From: Populus alba
Taxonomy: Eukaryota > Streptophyta > Magnoliopsida > Malpighiales > Salicaceae
DNA length: 64,000 nucleotides
Direction: 5' to 3'
Assembly (NCBI RefSeq): GCF_005239225.2
Contig: NC_133294.1
Location: 19,667,631-19,731,630 of the forward strand
Below are positions 51,208-64,000 of this stretch, piece by piece (position 1 is the stretch's first letter; each line of letters opens with the position of its first letter). The translations under genes and the position numbers were made by a program. The notes below the pieces were generated by a model that was not told the origin of the DNA, ran no database searches, and was given only the letters and a program-made list of their open reading frames with translations.

Positions 51208-54200
51208 TTAAGACGGATTAATCTCTTCCACCACATCACTTGGAAGGTCAAGCCCTTGAGGTTTTTTTCCAGGATAATTAGTTATTGCCGTATCTGATCC
51301 TATCATACTGCAACGGGAAAGAGAATAATCAGTGTTTTTTGCATCATTGCATCAGCTGAAAAGTAGCCTAGCTTTACACAAGATACTCACCCTCTATCGA
51401 CAAGGACCACTGAACGAAGCTCACAATTCGCAAAGCTGCAAATACAAATATCAGTTTAATCCGATGAGCCAAAGCAAGAAATGCTCAATGTGGAGATCAC
51501 TATTCAACAAATCAACCAAAACTTTAAAATTGGCAGCCCAAATTTCATAGCTGTTGCTAATTAAACCTCAACCCCCGTCACCCCGCTGACAATTATTCTG
51601 AGACATACAACTAGGGATGGAAAGGTGACATGAGAAGCTAAATAGTGCAGAAACCTGATTTTTCCACCTTTACAATTGAAACCAATTTGACTCATTTATG
51701 GAAAAAGGGATCGAGCAAACATTACTAGTAAGTGATCAGATTCCTCTAGCATGTACGCAAGATTGTTTTCCCAAAATGAACCAACACTTACTGCGTGCAT
51801 ATTTCACTCTTCACAGATGGATAACAATCATTTCCAAAAGCACTTAATGTATGATATAAGAATCCACTGTGGGAAACAACTGCAATCTCCTTCTCTTTTC
51901 GAGTCCACAACCTGGATAGAAAAAGAATGCTGTCAGCAATGGAGACCTACATTGGCCAACAGCTATTCCCTATGTTGTGCCTAATATCTGATTTAGGCAT
52001 TCTCGGTGAACAAAAATGTGTAAATAAAGGAATAACCACATGAAAAACTTATGTTATTATGTTAATGAATTTGGGGAATTAAACTCTCACCAGTTCTTCT
52101 CATCAGCAGTTGTAATTATAAGCACTTGTTAGAGAACAAAATTAAACAATTATTCCTGTGTAAAAAAAAAACAAAGCAACTGCCGAAGATTTTACTTGAA
52201 TGATCATTTCAAATCCCATTGATAGGGAAAAAAAGAGTTTTTAGCAAAAGACAGGTGAATTAGTGAGTCCAAATTCTGAAATGTAATCCATTTTGGCCAT
52301 ATAAACTTTCAGTTCTTACGTTGGTAAAAGAACAAAATGCATGAAAACAACATAAACAAGGTTACCATTTCAAGAACTTCTGTCCCCTGGCTGCAACTTC
52401 TTCATCCTTCTCTCTGATATCAGCCCTCCACAAAATGTCTTCATCACTTTCAATCTATACAAAATAAAGTGCTTCCTATTAGCCTAAGTATGAGACCGGA
52501 AACCAAGGAAAATAGTCGAAATATAAGCATAAATCATAACTGCATGTCTGCATAGAAGATAATAAGAGTAAATACTTGCCAATGAAAAATCAATTGCTGG
52601 AAATATGGACCGATACTCACTGACGCTTCTTCTCCTATCACATGGATGAACTCCCTGTCATTGAAAGACAGTAGAATTTTCAAGGTAAACAGCTTACCAT
52701 TCAAGTTAAAAGAAACACCAAAAAAACTATAAAACTAAACGAATGGCATTACTCTTTACTATGAAAATCCCATCAATACCATGTTTTATCTTTTGATTCT
52801 CATTCTTTAATTCATCTATTGAACAGTACAAGCTTTGAAAAGCAAGTCTTATATCCACATTCCACACAGCTATGATATGCCAGGTGTTGTAAGACTTACC
52901 AAATGTTCTCGACAAAGCTCAACTGCAATAAATGGAGGAGAGTGTAAACTTGAAATTGCAGTATGGTTACTTTTCCCTGCGTTTTCCACCATCAATGGAG
53001 GGGCATTTATACCATCCGTGTACCCTTCCCCACCAAATACTCCGACTGCTGTCTGCATGGTCCTAGTAAAAGTATCCAGTGTCATAATCTATGACAAAGA
53101 TTTTGGAGAACTTAAACATGCAAAACCTCCTAATTTTCATCATCGAATGTGACATAATTTCTTCAGAAAACATGATATTCCAAATTCAGCAATACAGAAA
53201 ACTCTACATTATCTTAAATTATGTTTTCATTCATTCCAGTCAGTGTAAGGGAATGCTAAATCCAATCCATCTATTACTTATTCCTTGATATAAAAAACGC
53301 TATACTCAAAGCTAACTCAAATACCTTTACATAATCAATCATATTGAATATTGCCACGCGCTATAGAATGTTTTCATTTATTCATCTTCCAGTTTGTGTT
53401 GCAGCATTTAATTCTAATAACAAAGTGCAACATGCTACGAGACACACAGAAAAAAGCTCTATTAACCGCAATAAAGGATTTGACAGGAATTTAATACCTT
53501 AACAAAGGGGAAACAATGACCAATTCAATCTTCTTATTGATCCCAAATCCATAAACGTGCTTGCGCAGATTATCAACCTATTTAGATGCACAAAATCAAG
53601 CCTTGCTCTGTTTAAAAATGATGCTTAAAAGAAGAGCATATATGAAAGGCAACGTAAAGGGACAAGTCATGGCTCATTGAATTGGCGATTACCTGCCGCC
53701 AGCCTAGAGGGGTAAGGTGCGCATCAAAGAGTTCTTCAGACATATAAGCATTATAGTCCTTTTCTCCTTCTACGTTGTGAATCCCTTGTGCGTGCCTAAC
53801 CTGTATGCATTCATGTAACCCAATAATAACCAGAACGGTGCAGATTCTTAAACACAAAAAGGTATGTATAAGCGTGTCATCAAAATCCACGAAAAACAAA
53901 CCAGGTGAATTGTTTTAGTGCGGTGTAGCGGGTAAAGACATTGACCAACTGTGCCATCCATTTCTGCAAGCATACAGGTAAAATAAATAAGTAAAACATG
54001 CGAATCGAACCGTGTCCATAGAAAATCTATATATAAACAGGATATCCATGTCAAAAAACAGCTATTTAATTAATTTTTTACATAAAAAAGAAATATCGGG
54101 GAATCCAAGAGCAAAACTGGGCTTAATAGGAGCTAGGTTTATGGAGATTGATTTCTACCTGACAGAGAAGAGAAACAGCGTGGTAAAGAAGAAGTATGAG

Positions 54201-54351
54201 AAGAGGGGTGACGTTGTAGCGGTGGTCTTAGGTTGCGTGGAGGCTTTGAAATGGCGAAGGAAATGGTAGTAAATGAGAGGCTGTTGTTCAAAGAAAGAGG
54301 CAGCGTCGGTGATGGCGAAGGCATTAGAGGGGTCTTATATAGAATGGACAT
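51208..54351 (-). CDS. Phosphoglycerate mutase-like protein, long paralogue B with transit-peptide-like exon (10 exons)
   Basis: Same family as paralogue A, apparently intact. Exons in transcription order: 54351-54159, 53963-53902, 53800-53693, 53577-53498, 53062-52900, 52654-52580, 52454-52366, 51911-51792, 51435-51391, 51307-51208; 344 residues from the first ATG. Exon 1 encodes a Ser/Pro/Arg-rich, acid-free N-terminus (for example PSPSPTLPLSLNNSLSF and PPLQRHPSSHTSSLPR) like a plastid transit peptide. ATGs at 54351 and 54324 are both possible starts; the M of MDGTVGQCLYPLH in exon 2 would start a cytosolic form. Active-site parts are VRHAQGIHNV, VELCREHLGVHPCDRRR and VVSHSGFLYHT. The C-terminal exon gives MIGSDTAITNYPG and ends VEEINPS. 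Intron 6 has a GC donor. All other introns are GT-AG. Confidence 0.9.
52455..52579 (-). other. Mutase-like B intron 6, GC-AG type
   Basis: The exon ends ...GATTTTTCATTG and the intron starts GCAAGT; the acceptor is ATAG before ATTGAAAGTGATG. In paralogue A the equivalent donor is GTACGT. The next GT (4 bases on) would break the frame, so the GC donor is needed. GCAAGT is the known consensus for GC introns. Confidence 0.85.
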
Positions 54352-57250
54352 AGTGCTTCAAAGGATTGGTCTCCTCCTGCTGATTCGGTGCGTGGAAGAG
54401 CGTGAAATTGGTCCGTTTCTAGAGCTTCTTTTAGTAATATCCTGAGCACATGCCGTGTTTTATATGCCTTTAACGCATATTGGATTCTTGGAAGGTCATC
54501 ATCGTCTTGAACCAGACATTTTCCATACTTGCCACCTGGCTTCAAACCCCTCCCCCCCAAAAAAATAATAATTAAATAATTAAAAAAAACGTGCCTCCAT
54601 TTTCTTCTGCTGCGGCTCGGATGATCATTCGTTTGGACGAATTGATTTAGCATATTAACATCTTCGCTGGCACCGACCAAGAAATAAAAAAGGAAATCTA
54701 GAAAAAGGTAATGAGCTTTCTCATCTTCTCTCCACACTACTTTCTCGTAACCGAACCAACAATCTCCTCCTTAAAAGTAATTCGGGAATGTGAGAAAAAA
54801 CTAAACCCAAAATAATCACTACAACAAACACCTAATCGTAGCTCACCAACAACTCATCAAGTAATTCAAGGACTGGCGCACTGGCTAAACCTCTTTTAAA
54901 TGGGTTAGGCTTGGAGGCCCACATACCTGGCCTATCTTGTTCTTTTTTCCTCTGTTTCACTTTTAACTCCGTTCAAATTGATTTATTAAAAAATATTAAT
55001 TTAAAGTAAAAAAAATAAAAAAATATTAATTTTTTTAAAAATACTTTTAAATTATAAAAATAAATATAATACAATAAAAAAAAACCCTTTTCAACCTCAC
55101 TTCAAATCATTTAGGCTTTTTTAATTAGTTAATATTGCTTACTTCTTGTGAGATTATGATTTTTTTATTTTAAAAATCATTGAAATAAAATATTTTACTT
55201 TATATTTTTTCTTAATGGTGTGAAATTCTTTGGTGACGACTACAATTCTTTGTTTTTGCGTTGACAAAAAAAATTCTTTAGCTCATTATGGCCAGCGGCC
55301 CGCAGCTTGCTTTAGAACTCATTTTTGGGAGTTATATAGATTTTACTTTTGAATATTTTTTAAAAAATATATTTATTTTTTGAAAAAAATATTAAATTAA
55401 TGTTTTAAATTTTTTTATAATTTTAATATACTAATATAAAAAATCCTAAAAAAATATTTTTAATATATCTTAAAATAAAAAATACTTTTAAAAAATATCC
55501 TAAAAATCGAACCGTCACTTAACATCTAAAAGGTATCTATACTCGTAATTTTGTAATTTTTCATCGTCACTAATTGAGCTAGGGGCGACAATCTATAATC
55601 ATTACTAATTTGACTGGAGTTTTGATACCCAACGAATAGAACGTCCGTGGAAAGGCATGTGCTTTTTTTTTTCTCTCTCTTTTTTTTTTTTTCATTTTTA
55701 TCATGGGAGGTCCGTGATATTCTACTAAGCTTTCTCGTGTATTAAAAGATTTTAAAAAAAATTAATTTTTTTTTTATGTTTTTTATATCATGAAATGTGT
55801 TTATATTAAAAATAATTTTTAAAAAATAAAAAAAAATATTATTTTAATATATTTATATATATAAAAAAAAAAAAAAACATTTTAAAAACCATCCCTACTT
55901 CACTCTCAAACTCAATTAAAATATCAGCTATAGATCAACCTTTTCTGGGATTTTTGAGTTTACAAGAAAAGGTCCGAAAGCAAAAGACTTTTTAAAAAAA
56001 GAAAAAAGGGGATTTAGAATTGAAGATCCATAAACCCCCAAAAGGTTCGAAATGGTGGTCAAGGGGATATTTGTGTTTTGCCCTGCTCCGATTGCTTGTT
56101 ATGGCCATCCAGTCGGTTAGCACTAGTTGGCAAAAATCTTGGAGCTCAAATCATAAGGATGATGGGTCGAAGCCCACCTTGGGTTTAATTAAAGGCCCAT
56201 ACACTTTATCATAACAATTGGACTTATGCGAGATGAACGAGGGTCGATAGTTCAGAGCCTGGCACCCAGTATTGGACCATCGTCATATGACACACACTCC
56301 CATTTGAGTGAACCACTTGGGCTTTCACGTGCACTAGCTATGGCTTAATATGGCGTTAATTTTTGGATAATGTTGCCAAGACCCCGAGAGCCGGACATCT
56401 GTGCAATGGATCATCAACACGATGCTCTGAAAGTACATAATACTAATTGTTATTAGGAGATTTTGGATGATTTGATACCATAAAAAATACCCAAAAAACA
56501 AAGTATTTTTGAAGTCCATAAAACACCTACACTTGAACACCAAAATCTATTGAAATCATGTTTCAGTGATTTTTGTCGGGCTTTTAAGCATTGTCCTTGA
56601 TATAATTTTCCGGCGGCCTTGAACCACAGGGCTGGCATCAAGTTTCAGTTTGGACTCAACCGGATAACTTGTCAAAGAGGCCCAAATCCAAATAAATCCA
56701 CCCCTTTATCTTTCTGAGGAAACGACTTCTAGCCCAGCCCAGGCGCTGCGACCCAGGGACATCCTATTTCGATTCTCACATGAGCGGGCATGTGGTAGGT
56801 GAAACGTCTCCAAGTTCCTTGCAAAGGAGGGAAGTGAGCAGTGGTGGCTTACAAGGCTAATTGTACGTGCGAGAGAGTTGTGATCCAAGGCCCCGATAAG
56901 CTTTGTTTCTTTTGCGATCAGGACACAGCATACACTGGTAAGAGACAATGATTAGTGTTCGCAAAAGTTTCAGACAGCTCTGGTCAATTAGCAAACAGAT
57001 ACAAAAAAGACTTTGTCTGATATAAGAGGATTGGCAGGAATCAAGTGCAGTTCACCACCTTGCCCTCCACTGCAAATGGCCACCAAATATTTTCATGGTA
57101 GGAATTATAAGAGCATTCCACGTCCAATAACGATGCACTTCAGCCAGCAATTACTTAAGATTAAAGAATGCCAACTAGCCACTAACTCGAAAAACCTGCT
57201 CTCCACTAATCTCTTCATAATTTGTCAGTAGCTGGTTTCTTGAATATAAT
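54352..57250. other. Upstream flank of mutase-like B and AT-rich spacer
   Basis: The first few hundred bases should hold the promoter of paralogue B. A 137-codon open frame on the same strand (54324-54737) overlaps the first exon, has no recognisable domain and is read as chance. Around 55320-55540 and 55740-55890 the DNA is A/T-rich and MITE-like. At 56200-57000 a block of more balanced composition is present, with no recognisable protein or element. Confidence 0.4.
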
Positions 57251-60200
57251 GGACGGCAACCAAATCTCTAGCCATATATACTTTTCAACCACTATAGCTA
57301 GGTTAAACCTTAGGCAATGATGCATATTGAAAATCTTACATAAGACTTGAGAGGGAGGAAATTATATCGAATCATCGCTTAATCTAAAATCTAAACTAAC
57401 TCGCATTAATAATGTTTTAAACCCGTTATTTCTTCATATATTATTCCCATGCCTTTATATATATAAGCATATTAATTATACCTATGCTTGGAAGCATCTT
57501 CGAGACTTGACAATGCTAAGGCTTCCTTGCTATGAGTTGGTTTCTTGTGGATACGGCATTCTCTCGAAGACCATCTCTCTCTGTTCTTGGGATAATCTCT
57601 TGGTCAAATAAAACGATCTTAATTTTATTTGGATTGTTAGTATCTTCTTCTGTATATAAAATAAAAATTAACGAGAAGAAGCTAGAGAATCTTCGAGCTG
57701 TTTCAGCTTAAGTTAGTTTGAAAGCTGTTTGAACGTCATGTTTTCTCAGTTCTCAAATCTCTGTAAGAGACAAATGCTAGATGATGTTGTAGTTTGACCA
57801 CCAAGCAAGCAACCGCTGTATTTCATATAAATTTCATAGTGCAGACACGAATTTTCAAAAGATTGTGAATATACTGTTTTTATATTATCGATCAAAATGG
57901 TTGTGGTTATAGCTCCTGATATATCTTAATTCGAGGAGACCGTGGCCGAGCTTTACGAGAAACTAAAGCATGAAGTGAAAATATTAGATTCGGTGCCAGA
58001 TCTAATCAAAGAAAATAATATTGTCAACTTCAAGGACAACATATATACCTTGATTCTCGTACGTTACGTATCCATTTAATTACCATTTTTGTTCGGGGAT
58101 GAAATCACAGAGCTTTGATCGATACATTTTTGTAGCGTAGAGAGGCAGATGCATGATCATAATGGAGTCGTCCAAGAAATATAAAATTATAAATAAGTTG
58201 AGTTGTGTAAGTTTCTAGTTTTGATAACTATAATTAATTATCTCTAAGTTGGATTTGTGGGTGGCGTACGCAATTCCTAGCTAGTCGAGGCCTCGAAAGC
58301 ATATACCGTGGCGACGTTGCTGCCTATACTCTAGCTAGTCACGCGATAGGCATGGAAGTGCCTGGGGACCCATCATTATTTTGTTGAGTTTAAGCAGGTT
58401 TTGAGGTCAATAGTCAGTGTGATAATGGAACGCTATCAACCAACCAACCAGCCTTCTTAAATTAACCCTCCATCGATCCTACATATATTTGTTTGCGAGG
58501 GAGTGCACAATATCACCGTTCGCGATAATGCATGTCCTTTTTAAGAATTTTAATGCACTAAACAATGGCTTGCATGTCGACTAGTGGGGTTAATTAAATT
58601 AAATCCAGTCGGATTCCAACTAATCAGCTTTTCAAATGACAACTAGCTTGTTAGTTCTTCGAGCCAATTTAGTAATTCAACATTAATTAGAGAAGACATT
58701 CCTAGAGATCGATCTTATATTTCGCAAATGATCACTCGTGTTATTTTTGCAGGTTTAGTTAATTTGGTTGGTGTTCATTAGCCTCCTACATTATTATTAA
58801 TTAATTTATGATCGAATCTATGAATATATGTTAGCTAATTAATGAATTTTTATATTTTATATATACCAGCTATAAATGAATTTTTTTTTTGAATTTTAGT
58901 ATGTGAAAATCCATTAAATCCCAATTAATTCAGTCGAGCTGGTCGGTTCATCAAAGATAAAGTTTTCTTAGCAATAATTATATGTTGCATAAGATTTGAA
59001 CTCAAGATTTTATTTTTTAAAAATAAATATGAATAAATTAACTTCATTTTTATAGAAAATAAGAGTATCTTATTGGTAAAAAAAAAGAAAAAGAAAAGAT
59101 GCACGCCTTAATAATAGCTATGTGTTTCAAGAGGCAATCTTTTCGTAATAAATGGGGCTTGATCCACTACACAACCTTCTGCACTTTGCAATCCAACCAC
59201 TAGATCGATCACTTGGCAGTGATTTTCACAATCCATCACCCAGTGCATGCCTGGCTGGAATTTGAAGCTGTGCATTCTAGATTTAAATGGTTTTAATTTA
59301 CTTTCTTTAACGAGTGGGATTAATTATATTTATGGTTCTTGCAATGCCAAGAATCCCATGTCATATCATCAACTGCCGCACCAGGAAAGCTGATCTTTGA
59401 AAGACTATATATGTAATTTTTTATTTTGCCCTACCGCCCATGTCTCCGTGCGCTCCTCCTATTCATGACTTAAAATCAGTTCATATATCTATCGATCAGT
59501 CAACAATATCCTGCTCCCTGCGGAAGCCAATTCCGGCAAAAAAGTAATTCTGACCTCATAGCAAGCCAGGTAAGTATCCCACCAGACAAGCAAGTGTACA
59601 GTTCGAAACCAGTGGTGCAATGTCCAAACTCTAACAATCCCACACATTGTCAACTACTTGCAATATGAACATAACGTAGCGAGTAAGAACTAGCTGTGAC
59701 GCATCAAAATCACGCCCGATTAAACTCATTAATTATCCACAAAAGTAAGAAAGAAAGAATTCCATGGCCGATAAGTAGTAATAGATCGAATATATACCAC
59801 CACCGTTCTCATTACTCCTACGAGTTTAATTTGTGAAGAAAACATGAAAGATCCATCGTCATAAATAAAAGCAAAATAAACCAGTACACAATTATAATTA
59901 TCAAGGCTGTTTTCTCCTATAAGAAATGCTCTAAAATATATACAATTCGGTGATGTATCTGCAATTACCTTATATGTGTCTACTTTAACATTCTGCTGTC
60001 AGAGATGGAACTGACCGCAGTTTGTTTTTTTCATGCTCTTTTTTTTTTTAAGAAAAAAAAAAGAAATTAAATACATGTGTATTGCCATATGCCGAGATGT
60101 AAATTAGAACAGTTCTCATAACGACTGTATGTTGTTTTTGGGTTCCCTTCCCTCGATCTCTTACAAAGAAGACCCGTGAGGCATGTCTTTTTCTGTCTCT

Positions 60201-63200
60201 TTATTTTCTGATTTTAGATTTCGTCTTGGCAAATTAAAGACGTATGCATAACATGCAAGAAGCGAAATACCAAAGATCATCTTTACCATGGAAGGAGAAG
60301 TACTTCTTGAAGCAGTGACCTAAAATTTATTATTTCTCATACAGACGGCCACCTCTAAAAGTCCCCCCGCCCTTGAAATTCCAAAAAAGACGACCTCTAC
60401 TCTTCCGGCCGCAGCATACAGCAGCGCTGTAGCAACGTACCCTCTGATACAATACGACGATGGACCCCTCTAGCTAGCTACCATTGATTGTACTAGCAAA
60501 CAAAACACAAGCAGACAAATTTATGGTGAGCAGAAGAGTGGGTTCTAGGTAGAAAACTATAACCCTAATGATGATATTGTGGGCTGTCAAGTTGTATTAA
60601 GAGAGGGAGAGAGAAAGAGAAGGAAAACCACCGTTTCTAAACCGCTTTGTGTCGGGGCGGTGGGGAGAAACAGCCCGCAGTTTTCTCTTACCACCATTTG
60701 CAAAACTGTGCTTGAGGTTCTCGTGGTTGTGAGTCATGTCATCTAAAAATTATTTGCCAAATCCCATAAAAAAAAAAAAAAAAACTTGCCGTTCCTCTAT
60801 TTAGCGTCTGGTGCACCTTGATCGTCTACTATGATCTGTAGATTTGTCGTCTAATACGTGTAAAACTGGTCCACCGTTAATAATATCGGTGGGGGGATAG
60901 CCCATCATCGTCGGTATTTGATTCTTGGCAGAAAGAAAATGGAAAACAAATTATCTTGATTCTTTAAATGTTTTGTTGATTTGATTTGTTGCTTAATTAT
61001 TGTTTTTTTATATTAATTTTGAGTTACAAAATGAGGGTTTCTTTAAATTTCTGGTCCTGTCTAGTTGAAATATAATGTACTCCTTAATAATTAAATTACT
61101 ACATAATTAAAAAAATCTCATATCACTATTCAATAGCGCTTTAAAGTAAATAAATTTATCAACTGAAATCTCAATAAAAATAACTAATTGTATCAGTTAA
61201 CACTTAAATCATAAAATGTTAATAAAAACATATAAACCGGGATTAAATCAAAATTCCTAGTAAAAGTTATTGGATGACATTGTATTAAAATAAAGAAAAC
61301 AAGCTTTTCTTTTTGGATAATGTTATTCTTTCTCCATTGCTCTTTTTGTTTTTGGATAATGATCAATAATTTTATTGAAAAGCAGTGGTTAGCCATTTAG
61401 TAAAGGACTAAACAATTTTTTTTTTTTTTTTTTTTTTGTGATTGACTTGGATATCATAGTTTCTTTTTTAAAGTGTTGGATTAGTCTTGATCGGGATTTT
61501 AACTGCTCCTTTCAATGCTTTTCAAAAATTAAATTTTTATTTTTATTTTTTAAAAAATATATAGTGATACTTTAATCACTAGACAAACACTTTATTGATA
61601 AATACCTGAACAACTTATTCTCTCTACATTGTTTATTGTAAAGACTAATATTACATTGTATAATAATATCTTTTATATACTTTGAAGATCATAATAATAA
61701 AAAAAATACAAAAATATGTTAATGATATTTTATAATATATAATATATAGCTTTTTTTTATCTCAAAAAATATAGTTTTTTGTGATTTATTGTGTTATTGT
61801 TTTCTTAAAAGTTGTAATATCCACCCAGTGTAATTGTAAGTTTACAAGAAGAAAGTAATTCTTTTAAGCGATTTTATTTTAAAAATAAATAAATTCACAA
61901 ATATTTAGACATAGCCTTGCGTTTTCTTGTGCAATCATCTTTCTTTTTCTTTGAAGAGAAAAATACATAAATAAATGATATTTTAAAGATTGAAATTAAT
62001 TTGAAGATTTAATTGAAGTTAATAAAAAATACCACGCAAGGTATGTTTAGTTGATAATAATAAAACAAAAAATTACATACAGAATAATAATATTGTTCAA
62101 GATATTTTTTTTATGAGATCAGTTTGCGAGTAGTTTTCAAAACGCCCCTCGTAGTGATCTTGTACTTATGTATAAATAATTTAATGAATTCACTCAAGTA
62201 TTGGTATGAAAGTTTAACGGGATAAAGGAACAAATAGAAACTATCTCCTTAGTTTAAAGTTATTGTTCCAATGATTTATTACCGGATTTAACCTAACGCA
62301 ACTGTAGTAAGTAATTTTGAATGTGTTTGGAATTACGGTAGTTTTTTGTTGTTTAAAAAAATAATAAATTTTAAAAAATTATTTTTAATTGTAGTTAATT
62401 TGATTAGAATATATATTTTTATTAAAATTATGGTTGAAATTATTGTTTAACAAAAAAATATGTTAAAGGTGTTTAATTAAAATTGTGGTTTAAATTAATA
62501 TTGTTAATAAAATGGTCAAAAGGACAATTATTAATTTTATTTTTTGCAAATACATTAATGTGTGTTGAATTATTAATACATTGTAAAACAATCATATGAA
62601 TTACAATATTAGTTTTATTATCCCATTAAACTTGTTATAATCTCATCATGAATATAATAATCATACGCGAAGGTTTTTGGTTTTTTTGGGTTTGTGAGCG
62701 TAGAACCACATCATTTAAAATATCGTCAAGAACAAAGTTGAGATGAAGATCAAATTTTATAAATGCCATATTTTTATGCGACTACAGTTTGAACTTGTGT
62801 TTTGTAAGGAAATGTAGGCGTATTCTGCAAAATTCTCCACCTTTTCTTCCACACTCCAAATATAAATTCTATTACACAATGTATTGAAGAATGAACACGA
62901 TTGAATATTTCTTGGAATGTTGAAATCTCTAATAAACTTTTCTATTTGAAGCACCTAATGCTAATATATATAAAAACATGTCAATTTTCTCAATAACACT
63001 CATTCATCTTAATGTTTTTAACCTTTATTGGGTTTTTAAATCAAAGCAAAGACTTTGAAATGTTGTTGCATCCATCCCAAATATATTGACATAATATTTT
63101 CAATTCCTATGTATAATTTCATTCAATCATCGCATTCATGTGTTGCAAGAAACCATACAAGGTTATTATAAATGTAATTATTATAGTATATAGCGAGAGC

Positions 63201-64000
63201 TCCAGTTGTGTATAATACTAATTTACGACGATTAAACTCTCAAAGCCAAAATGACTTACCATCACCTTCTTCATCAATATCATTTTTTTTCGTTGTCGTC
63301 ATCATCATCATGTGTGTTGTCATCATCACAACCACCATTATTATTATTGTCGCTGCTGCCACCATATTTAACATAATCAATAACACAATTCATTACATTA
63401 TCATAATTCTCATCAAATAGATCATCAAACCATCGTGCGTCTATATTTACAATGCAAAATAATTTATTTTATTAAATGAACTTTGATGTAAAAATAATTT
63501 ATTTACACCTACCACAATACCACATTATATAAAGAACACTTGATACAAGTAAAATATATTGAAGGAATAAACACACACACTCATATATCTAATAACAAAA
63601 AAGAAAACTCAAAATTAGATTCCTAAACATATCAATTGTTTAATGATATCTAAAGTAGAAAAACACATTGCTAATACTTCAACGTATAAAAATTGATGCA
63701 TTGTTAGTATCCATGTCCAAAACTTTGATAATGTAAATATATGATGTTTAAAGATCCAACATTCTAGAATTTTGTTGTTAATTCCACTCATGAGGGAATT
63801 TTGGTACTCGAAAAAGTTATATAATTCAACTAACATGGATGCTTTTATCCTATTAGAAATAGTAATGTTCCAGATCAAGTGATTTTTACCATCCCATTTG
63901 TCAATCTCATTTAATCCACAATAAAATACAGAGGAAGAGAAACATGATCGTTCTAGTAAGGCAAAACGATTAGGTATGCATAGATTCTTACATTAGCATT
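57251..64000. other. Gene-free AT-rich region to the window end
   Basis: No gene, RNA gene or intact element was recognised on either strand. Short open frames (61193-61396, 62757-62954, 63208-63420, 63615-63878) are of AT-rich or low-complexity composition and have no family features. At about 62331 a GAATGTGTTTGGAATTACGGTAG terminus suggests a decayed MITE. 63290-63360 is a CAT/CAC/ATT trinucleotide-rich stretch. Confidence 0.4.
62331..62520. mobile_element. Decayed MITE-like terminus
   Basis: Begins GAATGTGTTTGGAATTACGG, like the ends of the elements at 45493 (GAGTGTGTTTGGTATTGCAG) and 45660-45881 (inverted GAATGTGTTTTGGAATGCGG). No matching right end or target duplication was found, so the extent is a guess. 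Confidence 0.4.

Noticed and set aside
54324..54737. 137-codon open frame on the minus strand upstream of mutase-like B
   Set aside because: Overlaps exon 1 of B in another frame, with no recognisable domain and no splice or family support.
57880..58080. Short frame starting ATGGTTGTGGTTATAGC (MVVVIAPDIS) followed by a Glu/Lys-rich stretch
   Set aside because: Interrupted by a stop within ten codons, and no continuing exon or family match.
63208..63420. 70-codon very hydrophobic frame (Ile/Val/Thr-rich)
   Set aside because: Comes from a CAT/ATT/CAC trinucleotide-rich stretch. The hydrophobicity is a result of low complexity.

Overview
This window is nuclear DNA from a flowering plant. Genes are split by many short GT-AG introns, the intergenic DNA is very AT-rich, and there are LTR-retrotransposon, MITE and SINE-like insertions. 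Gene content (mitochondrial SHMT, CIPK8, ODR4-like, a DYW-class PPR) and the repeat types (a GTGTTTGG-ended MITE family, a SINE-like unit) suggest Salicaceae (poplar or willow). That placement is inference from memory of related sequences. No search was run.

Layout. 1-370 (-): start of an oligopeptide transporter (OPT), cut by the window edge. 2585-7618 (+): intact 15-exon mitochondrial serine hydroxymethyltransferase. 9163-17935 (+): decayed DYW-class PPR pseudogene, split between its E and DYW regions by a 6.64 kb LTR-retrotransposon array (three LTRs, two 157-bp interiors, 5-bp target duplication CAATT). 18422-23128 (-): intact 14-exon CBL-interacting protein kinase, CIPK8 type. 26506-26696 (-): one unidentified coding-looking exon. 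27494-31022 (+): decayed glycine-rich-domain (GRDP/DUF1399) gene. 31560-32829 (-): decayed PB1-domain gene. 35652-39918 (+): intact 11-exon ODR4-like membrane protein. 41357-42885 and 51208-54351 (-): two phosphoglycerate-mutase-like paralogues, the second with an extra N-terminal exon that looks like a transit peptide. 54352-64000: no gene recognised.

The genes are ordinary single-copy plant functions (photorespiratory/one-carbon metabolism, Ca2+-CBL signalling, ER membrane biology, histidine-phosphatase-fold enzymes). Nothing suggests that they form a cluster or pathway. Three of the ten recognisable protein-coding loci are pseudogenes, so the window is a mix of conserved genes and decaying duplicates. 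The most notable points are the tandem LTR array with an almost empty interior, three introns that need GC rather than GT donors (two in CIPK8, one in the longer mutase-like gene), and a tandem duplication around the two mutase-like genes that was later hit by nested MITEs and a hAT-like remnant. I found no convincing unknown biological system.
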